Source: an uncultured Myxococcales bacterium
GTDB taxonomy: Bacteria > Myxococcota_A > Bradymonadia > UBA7976 > UBA1532
NCBI GenBank assembly: GCA_937896275.1
Contig: CALBMW010000849.1
Span: forward strand, 1 to 6,294
Reading direction: 5' to 3'
Length of the DNA stretch: 6,294 bases
Positions 1 to 6,294 of this stretch are shown piece after piece; the stretch's first letter is position 1, and each line of letters starts with the position of its first letter. A program made the position numbers and the translations under genes. Below the pieces are notes generated by a model. That model was not told where the DNA came from. It searched no databases and saw only the letters and a list, made by a program, of their open reading frames with translations.

Positions 1-1236
1 GAGGTAGTTGCTCACCTCGTCGCGGGTCATGAAGGAGCCGACCTTGTCGCGCGCGATCACCTTGAGGTAATGCGCGAAGCGCGAGGCCGACAGCACGTAC
101 GGCATCATCGCCGAGATCCGGGCGTTCGCGTTCGCGAAGTCCGTGTCGTAGGACCGGGGCTTGTTCACCGTCGGCGCCCCGAAGAACGTCGCGTAGTTGG
201 TGTTCTTGCAGAACACCAACGGGATGAACCCCAGGTCGCTCAGCTCCTTCTCGCGGCGGTCGGTGATCGAGACCTCGGTGGGTACCTTGGTCGCGACGTC
301 GCCCTCGGCGGTCTGGAACTTGTGCAGCGGCAGGCCCTCGACCATGCCACCGCCTTCGGAACCACGAATGGCGGCCGTCCACCGGTACAGCGAGAACGCG
401 TTGGTGATGCGCTCGCCGAGCGCCCACGCCGCGCTGCCCCAGCTGTACTTGCTGGCATCGGTGCCATCGACGTCCTCGACGAAGGCGAAGCCATCGATCG
501 GGTTGTCGGGCCCGTAGGGTAGCCGGGTCAGCATGCGCGGCAGCGTCAGGCCCACGTAGCGCGAGTCCTCCATGGAGCGGAACTGGGCCCACTTCTCCAT
601 GTTGGTCTCGAACAGCTTGGCCAGATCGCGAGGATCGCCGAGCTTCTCGAAGCTGTTCAGCCCGAACATGTCGGCGCTGGTGCCGGCCACGAAGGGCGCG
701 TGCGCCGCGGCGGCGATGTTCGACATGCCCATGAGCAGGTCGAGATCGGCGTTGCCGCGACCGAACTCATAGCCGCCGACGAGAAGGCCGTAGGGCTCAC
801 CACCGTAGGTGCCGTACTCCTCCTCGTAGATGGCCTTGAACAGCCGGCTCTGATCGAAGTCGCTGGCGTTCTCGATGTCGCTCAGCAGCTCAGACTTGGT
901 GGCGTGCAGGACCCGCAGCTTGAGGTGCGTCCCGGTCTCGGTCTTCGAGACGAGGTAGCTCATGCCACGCCAGGTGCCCTCGAGCGCCTGGAACTTGCTG
1001 TGATGCAGGATCTCGTTGAGCTGCGCAGTCAGCCCGATGTCGAGCTTCTTGATCTGCGTCTCGATCAACTGAGCCGCGTTGCGGATGGTCTTCTTCTTGT
1101 CGGCGGTCGCATCGGCCGAGACACCGCCGGCGATCGCCTGCTCGAGAAGGGCGCGCAGCCCCTCGTTCGCGCCGGCGGCCTGCGTGTGGGCCACGATGCT
1201 GGTGAGGATGTCCTCGCCGGCCTGCTCTTCAGCCAT
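1..1236 (-). CDS. tssC: TssC (VipB/ImpC), T6SS large sheath subunit, C-terminus cut by window edge
   Basis: Large subunit of the T6SS contractile sheath. It pairs with TssB to form the helical tube around Hcp in the cytoplasm, and contraction drives the needle out. I translated 412 codons from the ATG at 1236-1234; the frame is still open at base 1. Family hallmarks appear in order: NEILHHSKFQALEGTWRG (residues 74-91), IYEEEYGTYGGEPYGLLVGGYEF (136-158), DSRYVGLTLPR (224-234), LTRLPYGPDNPIDGF (236-250), IRGSEGGGMVEGLP (290-303), PTEVSITDRREKEL (319-332) and RFAHYLKVIARDKVGSF (386-402). Family members are about 490-500 aa, so roughly 80-90 C-terminal residues lie outside the window. The N-terminal stretch EDILTSIVAHTQAA (8-21) sits where ClpV is known to bind VipB in Vibrio cholerae; that role here is inferred. 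The start is supported by AAGGAG nine bases upstream. The gene follows tssB by 51 bases and is probably co-transcribed with it. The incompleteness is a window effect, not a visible mutation. Confidence 0.97.
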   Translation of the reverse strand, partial: MAEEQAGEDILTSIVAHTQAAGANEGLRALLEQAIAGGVSADATADKKKTIRNAAQLIETQIKKLDIGLTAQLNEILHHSKFQALEGTWRGMSYLVSKTETGTHLKLRVLHATKSELLSDIENASDFDQSRLFKAIYEEEYGTYGGEPYGLLVGGYEFGRGNADLDLLMGMSNIAAAAHAPFVAGTSADMFGLNSFEKLGDPRDLAKLFETNMEKWAQFRSMEDSRYVGLTLPRMLTRLPYGPDNPIDGFAFVEDVDGTDASKYSWGSAAWALGERITNAFSLYRWTAAIRGSEGGGMVEGLPLHKFQTAEGDVATKVPTEVSITDRREKELSDLGFIPLVFCKNTNYATFFGAPTVNKPRSYDTDFANANARISAMMPYVLSASRFAHYLKVIARDKVGSFMTRDEVSNYL

Positions 1237-1245
1237 GGAAGCAGT

Positions 1246-1251
1246 CTCCTT
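1246..1251 (-). promoter_or_regulatory. Ribosome binding site of tssC
   Basis: On the minus strand the sequence reads AAGGAG, then nine bases, then the ATG of tssC. This is a near-perfect Shine-Dalgarno sequence at good spacing and fixes the tssC start. It is the strongest ribosome binding site in the window, which fits a structural protein needed in many copies. Confidence 0.85.
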
Positions 1252-1287
1252 CGTGAATCTGGTCCGAGTTCGGGAGGGTCAGGCCGC

Positions 1288-1791
1288 TCACAGCTTGCCC
1301 ATCAACTCCTGAAGCTTCACCTTCAGTTCCTCATCGGTCGCGCTCGATGCGATGACCTCGTTCAACGCGCTCGCCAGGTCGTCATTGACGTACAACTTGG
1401 CCAGGAGCCCGTTGAGCGCACTGCGGCGCTCATAGGTCTCTCGCATCTTCTCGACCTGGCGGATGATCGACATGGGGTCGAAGTCCGACAGTTTCTGGAA
1501 CTTAAGGTCCAGGGCCAGATTCTCGCTGGAGTCGTCCAGGCGGTTGGGAACGACGAAGTTCAGCGACGGCTCCAAGCTCGCCAACACCTCGTCGAAGTTG
1601 TCCTTGTCGATCTGAACGAACTTGCGCTCCTTCAGCTTCTTCGCCGTGCTGTCACCCGAGAGATCAGCGAGCACGCCCACGATGAAGGGCAGCTCCTTGA
1701 CCTCCATGGCGTCGCCGACCTCGACGTCATAGGTGATCTGGACACGCGGCGGCCGGTTCCGACCGATCATGTGCTGAGTCTTATCAGCCAT
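1288..1791 (-). CDS. tssB: TssB (VipA/ImpB), T6SS small sheath subunit
   Basis: Small subunit of the T6SS contractile sheath; it forms the heterodimeric sheath protomer with TssC in the cytoplasm. The 167-aa product has the usual family length (about 160-175 aa). Visible family signatures: RPPRVQITYDVE (residues 13-24), ELPFIVGVLADLSG (33-46), ERKFVQIDKDNFDEVLASLEP (55-75), LDLKFQKLSDFDPMSIIRQV (94-113), and a C-terminal amphipathic helical part rich in Leu, Lys and Glu that ends in LMGKL. I chose the ATG at 1791-1789 because the conserved N-terminus begins there and GGAG sits five bases upstream. An in-frame TTG at 1824 would add 11 residues that do not look like the family. The stop is TGA (1290-1288). 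GC content is about 58-60% in stretches I counted, lower than in tssM. The gene is separated from tssA by 144 bases that carry terminator-like and promoter-like signals, and it precedes tssC by 51 bases, so tssB-tssC probably form a sheath transcription unit. Confidence 0.97.
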   Translation of the reverse strand: MADKTQHMIGRNRPPRVQITYDVEVGDAMEVKELPFIVGVLADLSGDSTAKKLKERKFVQIDKDNFDEVLASLEPSLNFVVPNRLDDSSENLALDLKFQKLSDFDPMSIIRQVEKMRETYERRSALNGLLAKLYVNDDLASALNEVIASSATDEELKVKLQELMGKL

Positions 1792-1796
1792 CTCCG

Positions 1797-1800
1797 CTCC
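1797..1800 (-). promoter_or_regulatory. Ribosome binding site of tssB
   Basis: GGAG on the minus strand lies five bases before the ATG at 1791. A second GGAG abuts the ATG directly and is too close to act. This short but usable Shine-Dalgarno sequence supports the ATG at 1791 over the TTG at 1824. Confidence 0.6.
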
Positions 1801-1837
1801 GTTCAGCTCGACCGCACAGTCCAATCCTACGGACCAA

Positions 1838-1866
1838 ACGATACGAGCACGTCAGACGATTGGCAA
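1838..1866 (-). promoter_or_regulatory. Candidate sigma-70-type promoter for tssBC
   Basis: Reading the minus strand, TTGCCA (1866-1861; five of six matches to TTGACA) is followed by exactly 17 bases and then TATCGT (1843-1838; four of six matches to TATAAT, with the first A and last T kept). Transcription would begin near 1830, leaving an untranslated leader of about 39 bases before the tssB ATG. The stretch just upstream includes an A/T-rich run (1888-1896), and the interval 1831-1912 is about 49% GC in a very GC-rich window. The location, between a terminator-like hairpin and tssB, strengthens the case. No sigma-54-type -24/-12 element was seen here. It remains a motif match without experimental support; chance matches of this quality do occur. 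Confidence 0.45.
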
Positions 1867-1906
1867 CCAGAATTTCGGCGCCATCGTAATTTTTTAGGTC
1901 CGCGGC

Positions 1907-1925
1907 AAAAAACCGGGACCCCCCG
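1907..1925 (-). terminator. Possible weak intrinsic terminator after tssA
   Basis: On the minus strand, ten bases past the tssA stop, CGGG (1925-1922), the loop GGGT (1921-1918) and CCCG (1917-1914) form a 4-bp all-GC stem. One G (1913) and six T (1912-1907) follow. Flanking G-T wobbles could extend the stem slightly. The stem is short, so full termination is doubtful; partial read-through or attenuation between tssA and tssB is more likely. A second pairing, GGTCC (1920-1916) with GGACC (1901-1897), would use part of the same arm and exclude this hairpin. Confidence 0.35.
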
Positions 1926-1935
1926 ACCCTCTCCC

Positions 1936-3036
1936 TCACCTGTCCCCTGGCGTGGGCATGCCCAGCAGGGCGTAGATCTGACGCAGGTCGGTCTGGTCCT
2001 GGACCAACTCCTGAATCAGCTCCGCGAAGCTCATGTTTCCCCAGCTCACCGCGCGCCGCACGAGGTGCGGCGTGGGGCTGTGGGGCTCTTTGCGCATCAA
2101 ATAGTCGGCCGCCTCGGCGAGGCGCTGATAGGCCTCGGCGCGGTTGCGAATGCCGCCCCACCGCACGTTGCCCTGTGCCGCGTCGGGATCGTCGTCGAGC
2201 TGCGCCATGCGCCCGCCACCTCCGTCGGCACCGTCGAGGTCCTCGGCGTCGTCCCCCGGGCCCGTCTCCTCCTCGGCCTTCTGGTCGAGGGCACGACCGA
2301 CGAACTCCCGCACCGAGGTCAGCGTCTCGCGGAACAGCCACAGGACCGCCATGGGCTGACCGCAGCGGCGATCGAAGGTTGCCTCGAGGGTCGCCACCGC
2401 TTCCCAGAGCTCGGTGAGCTCCGCGTCCAGCTCGCGCAGAAAGGACGAGGGCGTCAACAGGACGCAAGTCATGAAGTGCGAGGTCGTGACGTCGTCGGGG
2501 CCCGCTCGGTGACCCGAGCGCTCCAGGACCGACGCCTTCTCCCAGTCATTCCAGGTGAGCAGCTCGGGATCCTGCGTCTGCGGACGCGTCAGCGGCACCG
2601 CCTTGAGCTCGAGGGACAGCTTCTCATTGATCCACGCCAGCGGCGCCAGCCGCCCGTCGAGGTCGTCCTCCTCGAGCGGCGGGTGCAGCGTGTCCCAGAA
2701 GCGATCGATGAGCTGCTCGAGCAGGAGGATGCCCTGAGCGGCCGCGGCGGGCCCGCCAAGCTTCAGCCAGGCCTCGCACAGCCACCCTGCGATCCGCAGA
2801 TCCTTCGACTTGCTGCTGAGCGCGTCGTGGCAGAGTTCGGCCACGCGCTTCCAGTCTGCGCGCTTGACCTCGGTCTGCCAGACACCCTGGGCGAGGTTGG
2901 GGTCGTCTTGCCGACGGGCCTCTTTGATCTGGTCGAATACGAAGCTACGCCGCAGGGACTCGCCCGACGGCATCAGCTCGGAGATCGGCTCGAGCAGGGC
3001 TTCGAGGTCGGCGGTCGAGGGCTTGGTGCCGCCCAT
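1936..3036 (-). CDS. tssA: TssA (ImpA family), T6SS baseplate/sheath assembly protein
   Basis: Cytoplasmic T6SS component that, in studied systems, docks on the membrane complex and baseplate and coordinates polymerisation of the Hcp tube and TssBC sheath. The 366-aa product carries the ImpA N-terminal domain (about residues 9-150). Its signatures are LLEPISELMPSGESLRR (14-30), IKEARRQDDPNLAQGVWQTE (37-56), KRADWKRVAELC (58-69), SKDLRIAGWLCEAWL (77-91) and FWDTLHPP (113-120). A helical middle part (195-252, including SFLRELDAELTELW) leads to an acidic, Gly-rich linker (254-285). The short C-terminal domain has AEAYQRLAEAADYL (300-313), KEPHSPTPHLVRRAVSWGNM (316-335) and ELIQELV (339-345). No transmembrane helix is visible, so this is the short, soluble form. 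The ATG at 3036-3034 overlaps the tssM stop by one base (TGATG), which suggests translational coupling. The upstream AAAGGG is only a moderate ribosome binding site. The stop is TGA (1938-1936). The exact TssA subclass is not assigned. Confidence 0.95.
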   Translation of the reverse strand: MGGTKPSTADLEALLEPISELMPSGESLRRSFVFDQIKEARRQDDPNLAQGVWQTEVKRADWKRVAELCHDALSSKSKDLRIAGWLCEAWLKLGGPAAAAQGILLLEQLIDRFWDTLHPPLEEDDLDGRLAPLAWINEKLSLELKAVPLTRPQTQDPELLTWNDWEKASVLERSGHRAGPDDVTTSHFMTCVLLTPSSFLRELDAELTELWEAVATLEATFDRRCGQPMAVLWLFRETLTSVREFVGRALDQKAEEETGPGDDAEDLDGADGGGGRMAQLDDDPDAAQGNVRWGGIRNRAEAYQRLAEAADYLMRKEPHSPTPHLVRRAVSWGNMSFAELIQELVQDQTDLRQIYALLGMPTPGDR

Positions 3037-6000
3037 CAGAAGTCACCCTTTCCGCCGGCGTCCGCGATGATCCCGTTGGCCTTGAGGAACTCCGCCGACA
3101 GCTCCGGCGCGCGCCGGGGGAAGTCGGGAATCCTGAACGCCCCTTTGCCGCCGGGGGTCATCACCGAGACGCGCAGGTAGACCCGCGTGTCGGTCACGAG
3201 CAGGCTGCTCGCGTTGGCGGCCGCGGACGCGAGGCTCGTCTCCGTCTCGAAGCGCAGCGTGTGCGGTCTCAGGAAGGACCGCCGGCCTCGGTCGGCGGGC
3301 GTCGCGGCGTGCTGCGAGAGCAGTCGCATGAGCGCCCAGCGTCCGCTGAACACGTAGCAGGCCGTCCGTCCGTTCACGCGCGCGTGCTCGGCGCGCTGGT
3401 TCGCGGCCGGCAGGAACATCGCGTCCTTGGCCCAACGGAAACACACGCTCACGGCGTCGTTTGTCTTCCACTGTGTCGTGTGCTTGTTGTCCCGGAACTC
3501 GATGCGCTCGTCCGCCACCTGCACCCACCACTCGATGATCTGGTTACCGTTGACCTCGTTGTCGCGGTTGACGCGGAAGTCGAGCTCCAGATCGAGCGTC
3601 AGATCGGGGTTGTCCTCTTCGCTCGCGAGGATGGTCGCGAACAGCGCGCGCACGTTGTCGACCTGCTGCAGAAAGCGCAGCACTTCGCCCGTCGACTCGC
3701 CGAAGAGTCCGCCGGTGGCCCCCTGCCCGGGCTTCACCAGGGCCTTGAACGCGCCGGCGTAACGATCGAAGCGCTTGTAGAACTGCACCACGTCGGTGGC
3801 CTCGACCTCGGCCAGGATGTCGGGCCCCGCGTAGGGGAAGCGCCCCGCGAGCCGCTCCGTATAGAACTGCTGCAGATCGACGTAGCCCTGCAGCGTCACG
3901 GTCTTCAGGATCTGGTTGCAGCGGCGGCCCATCGCGGTGCCGATGAGGAACTTGCGGTCCTTGAAGAAGTCGTCGCGGTTGTAGCGGTCGATGTGCCCCT
4001 CGAGCTGCTCGCCGCAGCTTGCGAGTTGCAGCTTGTTGAGCTCGACCTCGATGAAGCGCTCGAGCTCCTCGAGCGAGTTGCCGGGCACCTTCTTCTCGTA
4101 GTCAGTGAGGACCGAGAGGATCTTGCCCCACTTCTCGACGTCGGGATCGCTCGAGAAGGGCTCGCCGAGGCGCATCATCACGTCCACCACCGGCCGCGCG
4201 TACTCGTTCGCGAGCGAGGTGATCGACTTACGCTGCACGCCCAGCCGGGCCAGCATGTCGTTGGTGTCCCGCGCACCGAAGGCCACCACTCCGGGGGGCT
4301 GATCGCCCTCCCACCAGCTGAAGTTGTCGCTTCGGATGGTGTAGAGCTTCTCCTCCTCGAGGATGGAGTTGACCTGATTCAGCAGCGACAGCGAGTCGTC
4401 GCGGAGCGCGTTGAACACCTGGCTGTCGGGCGCCTCGTTGAGGGCCGAGCTCACGCTGTCAACGAAGCCGATGATCTTGAGGATCGCCTCGTATTGATCG
4501 GCCAGGTTGCGGATGCGTGCCTTGAGGGCGTCCTTCCGCTGCGCGGTCCAGCTGCCGCTCGCAGTGGCCTCGGCCGCGCCGGGTGCCACGTCGGGGGCCG
4601 CGAGCTTCGTCACCTGGAGCACCCGATCGCGAAACTCGCGGCGGGCGGCGGTGTCGAGGGCCTGATTGATCGCGGTCGGCACCTGCGGCCGCTGCGCGCC
4701 GGCGTAGCTGGCGAAGGTCTTCTGCCAGGTGAGCACCTGCTGGATGAGATCGGAGTTCCACTCGTCCCGGTTGCCCGCGTCCCGCTGAAGATCAAGCTGG
4801 AACTGAACCTCGTCCTCGATGACGTAGGGCTGATCGAGGAAGTCCTTCAGCGCGCGCTGCACCGCCTCGAGCGCCGTGCTCAGGACCACCTTGCCCTCGC
4901 GGCGATCGAGGATGGGGAAGCGCCCCAGCGACGAACGTGCGGCCCACACAGCGTCGCGCAGATCCTTGAACTGACGCTGGTTTTCGGCATCGAGCCATTT
5001 GCCCAGGGGCAGGGTCTCGCCCCCCGCGCCGCCGTCGCCGATGGCGGGAAAGGCCTCGCCGTTCAGCACCTCGATCAGCTCGAGGTAGCGCGGCCCCGGC
5101 TCGAAGGTCTCGGCGAGCATCCAGTTCGCCTTGTCATCCATGACGAGCGCCTCGACCTTGCCCACCGCGTCGTAGATCGCCTTGAGGCGCTGATAGTGGG
5201 TCTCGCGGCCCTTGCGCTGCTCGATGGTGTCGATGAGCTCGGTCAGCTGGGCCAGCGCCGCCCGCAGGGGATGGTCGCGGAACAGCTGGCCGTGCATCTG
5301 CTCGAAGAGCTGGAGGGCGCGGGTCCGCGAGCGCCCCGCGTAGCGAGCCCAGCCCAGGGTGGGCCAGCCGGCGATGTCGCGCAGGGCCTTCTTGTACCAG
5401 TCGGCCTGGCTCTCGAGCGTCTCGGTGATGTCCTTGCCGGTCAGGTACTGATAGACCTGCCCAAGGTCGCGCGCCTCGTGGTTGTTGTAGCGCTTGACGT
5501 TCAGGTTCAGCGTCAGCACGTCATCGGCGTAGGCGCGCAGATCGGCGACGTGCTGCGCAGGCGTCCGCGTCTGGAAGCTGCCCGCCACCACCTCGACCGG
5601 GTGCTGGTCGCCGGCGAGCTCGACGTCGAGCGCGGGGGGCAACAGCCCGTCCGCCTTGCGCATCAGCTCGTCGCGGAGCGGCCGCCCCACGCCGTCGCCC
5701 AGCACGAAGGCCACGCACTGGTTGGCCCGCGCCGTGAGATCCATGAAGAAGGAGGTCGGCGCGGGGATCATCTCGAGGCGCTTGACCTGAATGTCCGCCA
5801 GCGCCTCGAGGGCCTCGACCCCCTGCCCCGCGCCCACGTCCTTGGACCCGTATTTGGTCTTGTCCAGGTGCGTCTTGAGGATGGTGACGATCGGGGCGTA
5901 CTCCTCGACCCGATTCGCCGTGGCCCACCGCTGCCAGACGAGCCCCCCGACCGCCACGACCGACATGATGATCAGGGCGAGGCGCGCGCGCCGCACCTTC

Positions 6001-6294
6001 TTGTTGAGGACCCGGCTCTGCTCCTGGTCGATCCGCGCGAGCCCGGGCTCCTGGAAGATCTTCTCCGAGAAGAGCTGGCGCACGAAGCGCGGCCGACCGG
6101 TGGGCAGCACCACCGGCGCGGGTCCGGGTGGGGCCATGCCCGGGATGGGCGGCACCTTCGGTTGATCGCTCGCCTTGTCGGCCAGCGCGCCGGTCAGGTA
6201 CACGCCACGCAGCGGCGGGCTCTTCTTGAACGAGCTCGCCTTGAAGATCGGGTCGAAGAAGAGCTTGAGGGGCTCCGCGATCCCCGCGAGGGCA
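3036..6294 (-). CDS. tssM: TssM (IcmF/VasK/ImpL), T6SS inner-membrane scaffold, N-terminus cut by window edge
   Basis: Inner-membrane core of the T6SS membrane complex; with TssL and TssJ it spans the envelope and anchors the baseplate. The frame is open from the right edge (first full codon 6293-6291) to TGA at 3038-3036, giving 1,085 residues. A GTG at 6203 could be mistaken for a start, but 30 in-frame codons before it encode PLKLFFDPIF and PPLRGVYLT, matching the family motif around RGxYFTS that follows the cytoplasmic domain. So the first two membrane helices and the nucleotide-binding domain lie beyond the window. Numbering from the edge: Pro-rich linker (46-69), FVRQLFSEKIFQEPGLARI (70-88), basic KKVRRAR then transmembrane helix LALIIMSVVAVGGLVWQRWA (about 104-123; bases 5928-5984), a conserved LNLNVKRYNNHEARDLGQVY stretch continuing to YLTGKDI (262-289), and a C-terminal IcmF domain with GRWALMRLL (984-992). 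The roughly 960 residues after the helix should be periplasmic, longer than in enteroaggregative E. coli TssM (about 750). Stop overlaps tssA start. Confidence 0.96.
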   Translation of the reverse strand, partial: ALAGIAEPLKLFFDPIFKASSFKKSPPLRGVYLTGALADKASDQPKVPPIPGMAPPGPAPVVLPTGRPRFVRQLFSEKIFQEPGLARIDQEQSRVLNKKVRRARLALIIMSVVAVGGLVWQRWATANRVEEYAPIVTILKTHLDKTKYGSKDVGAGQGVEALEALADIQVKRLEMIPAPTSFFMDLTARANQCVAFVLGDGVGRPLRDELMRKADGLLPPALDVELAGDQHPVEVVAGSFQTRTPAQHVADLRAYADDVLTLNLNVKRYNNHEARDLGQVYQYLTGKDITETLESQADWYKKALRDIAGWPTLGWARYAGRSRTRALQLFEQMHGQLFRDHPLRAALAQLTELIDTIEQRKGRETHYQRLKAIYDAVGKVEALVMDDKANWMLAETFEPGPRYLELIEVLNGEAFPAIGDGGAGGETLPLGKWLDAENQRQFKDLRDAVWAARSSLGRFPILDRREGKVVLSTALEAVQRALKDFLDQPYVIEDEVQFQLDLQRDAGNRDEWNSDLIQQVLTWQKTFASYAGAQRPQVPTAINQALDTAARREFRDRVLQVTKLAAPDVAPGAAEATASGSWTAQRKDALKARIRNLADQYEAILKIIGFVDSVSSALNEAPDSQVFNALRDDSLSLLNQVNSILEEEKLYTIRSDNFSWWEGDQPPGVVAFGARDTNDMLARLGVQRKSITSLANEYARPVVDVMMRLGEPFSSDPDVEKWGKILSVLTDYEKKVPGNSLEELERFIEVELNKLQLASCGEQLEGHIDRYNRDDFFKDRKFLIGTAMGRRCNQILKTVTLQGYVDLQQFYTERLAGRFPYAGPDILAEVEATDVVQFYKRFDRYAGAFKALVKPGQGATGGLFGESTGEVLRFLQQVDNVRALFATILASEEDNPDLTLDLELDFRVNRDNEVNGNQIIEWWVQVADERIEFRDNKHTTQWKTNDAVSVCFRWAKDAMFLPAANQRAEHARVNGRTACYVFSGRWALMRLLSQHAATPADRGRRSFLRPHTLRFETETSLASAAANASSLLVTDTRVYLRVSVMTPGGKGAFRIPDFPRRAPELSAEFLKANGIIADAGGKGDF
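3046..3051 (-). promoter_or_regulatory. Weak ribosome binding site of tssA
   Basis: AAAGGG on the minus strand lies nine bases before the tssA ATG, inside the last codons of tssM. The match to the Shine-Dalgarno consensus is partial. With the one-base stop/start overlap, tssA translation probably depends partly on ribosomes finishing tssM. Confidence 0.45.

Noticed and set aside
1237..1287. Possible terminator or promoter between tssB and tssC
   Set aside because: The 51 bases contain the tssC ribosome binding site but no convincing hairpin with a T tract and no well-spaced hexamers, so co-transcription of tssB and tssC is the simplest reading.
1792..1824. Upstream TTG start for tssB adding MDCAVELNGAE
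   Set aside because: The added residues are not part of the conserved TssB N-terminus. The ATG at 1791 has a GGAG at five bases, whereas TTG is a rarer start and would lie almost at the predicted transcription start.
1784..2467. Minus-strand 227-codon frame overlapping tssA and reaching into tssB
   Set aside because: It is out of frame with tssA, its translation is a Gly/Arg/Ala-rich low-complexity string, and it ends only seven bases past the tssB start. It is a frame shadow of tssA.
700..3180. Plus-strand open frame of 826 codons running opposite tssC, tssB and tssA
   Set aside because: It lies antisense to three clearly recognised T6SS genes and crosses their boundaries. Its translation is rich in Arg, Leu, Val and Gly as expected from the complement of GC-biased codons, and I recognise no domain in it. 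GC-rich genomes routinely give such long shadow frames.
3043..3531. Minus-strand 162-codon frame inside the tssM 3' end
   Set aside because: It is in another frame of tssM, with an Arg/Gly/Ala-dominated translation and no recognisable motif. Other short frames within tssM on both strands (for example 5521-5928 and 5791-6165) were rejected for the same reason.
6201..6203. GTG at 6203 as the true start of tssM
   Set aside because: The frame continues upstream to the window edge and encodes conserved TssM sequence across this point (PPLRGVYLT). The valine is an internal residue, so the gene is partial rather than a short TssM lacking its cytoplasmic domain.

Overview
The window is one GC-rich block of a type VI secretion system (T6SS) locus, with every real gene on the minus strand. 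In transcription order (right to left in window coordinates) it holds tssM, cut at the right edge; tssA, complete; tssB, complete; and tssC, cut at the left edge. Coding density is about 97%. No RNA gene, mobile element, CRISPR array or repeat family is visible. The high GC content and the TssA/TssM sequence style would suit a GC-rich Gram-negative bacterium, possibly Myxococcota or another former deltaproteobacterial lineage. That placement is a weak guess, because the window has no taxonomic marker.

Layout: 6294-3036 is the C-terminal 1,085 residues of TssM (IcmF-like), the inner-membrane scaffold of the membrane complex. It shows an RGVYLT motif, the third transmembrane helix and a long periplasmic region. 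Its stop codon overlaps the tssA start codon by one base. 3036-1936 is tssA (ImpA-type, 366 aa), the baseplate and sheath-assembly organiser. A 144-base gap (1935-1792) follows, lower in GC. It holds a terminator-like hairpin with a T tract and, downstream of that, a credible sigma-70-type promoter facing tssB. 1791-1288 is tssB (167 aa), the small sheath subunit. After 51 bases with a good Shine-Dalgarno sequence comes tssC, of which the first 412 residues of the large sheath subunit are present.

How they work together: TssM, with TssL and TssJ (not in the window), forms the trans-envelope complex. TssA links that complex and the baseplate to sheath growth. TssB and TssC polymerise around the Hcp tube into the contractile sheath that fires the needle. 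The A-B-C order is a common T6SS arrangement, and hcp and tssE are frequent next genes beyond tssC.

I found no evidence of a previously undescribed system. The points that deserve a second look are the regulatory gap between tssA and tssB, the unusually long periplasmic part of TssM, and the low-complexity linkers in TssM and TssA. The long plus-strand open frames are antisense shadows of these genes.
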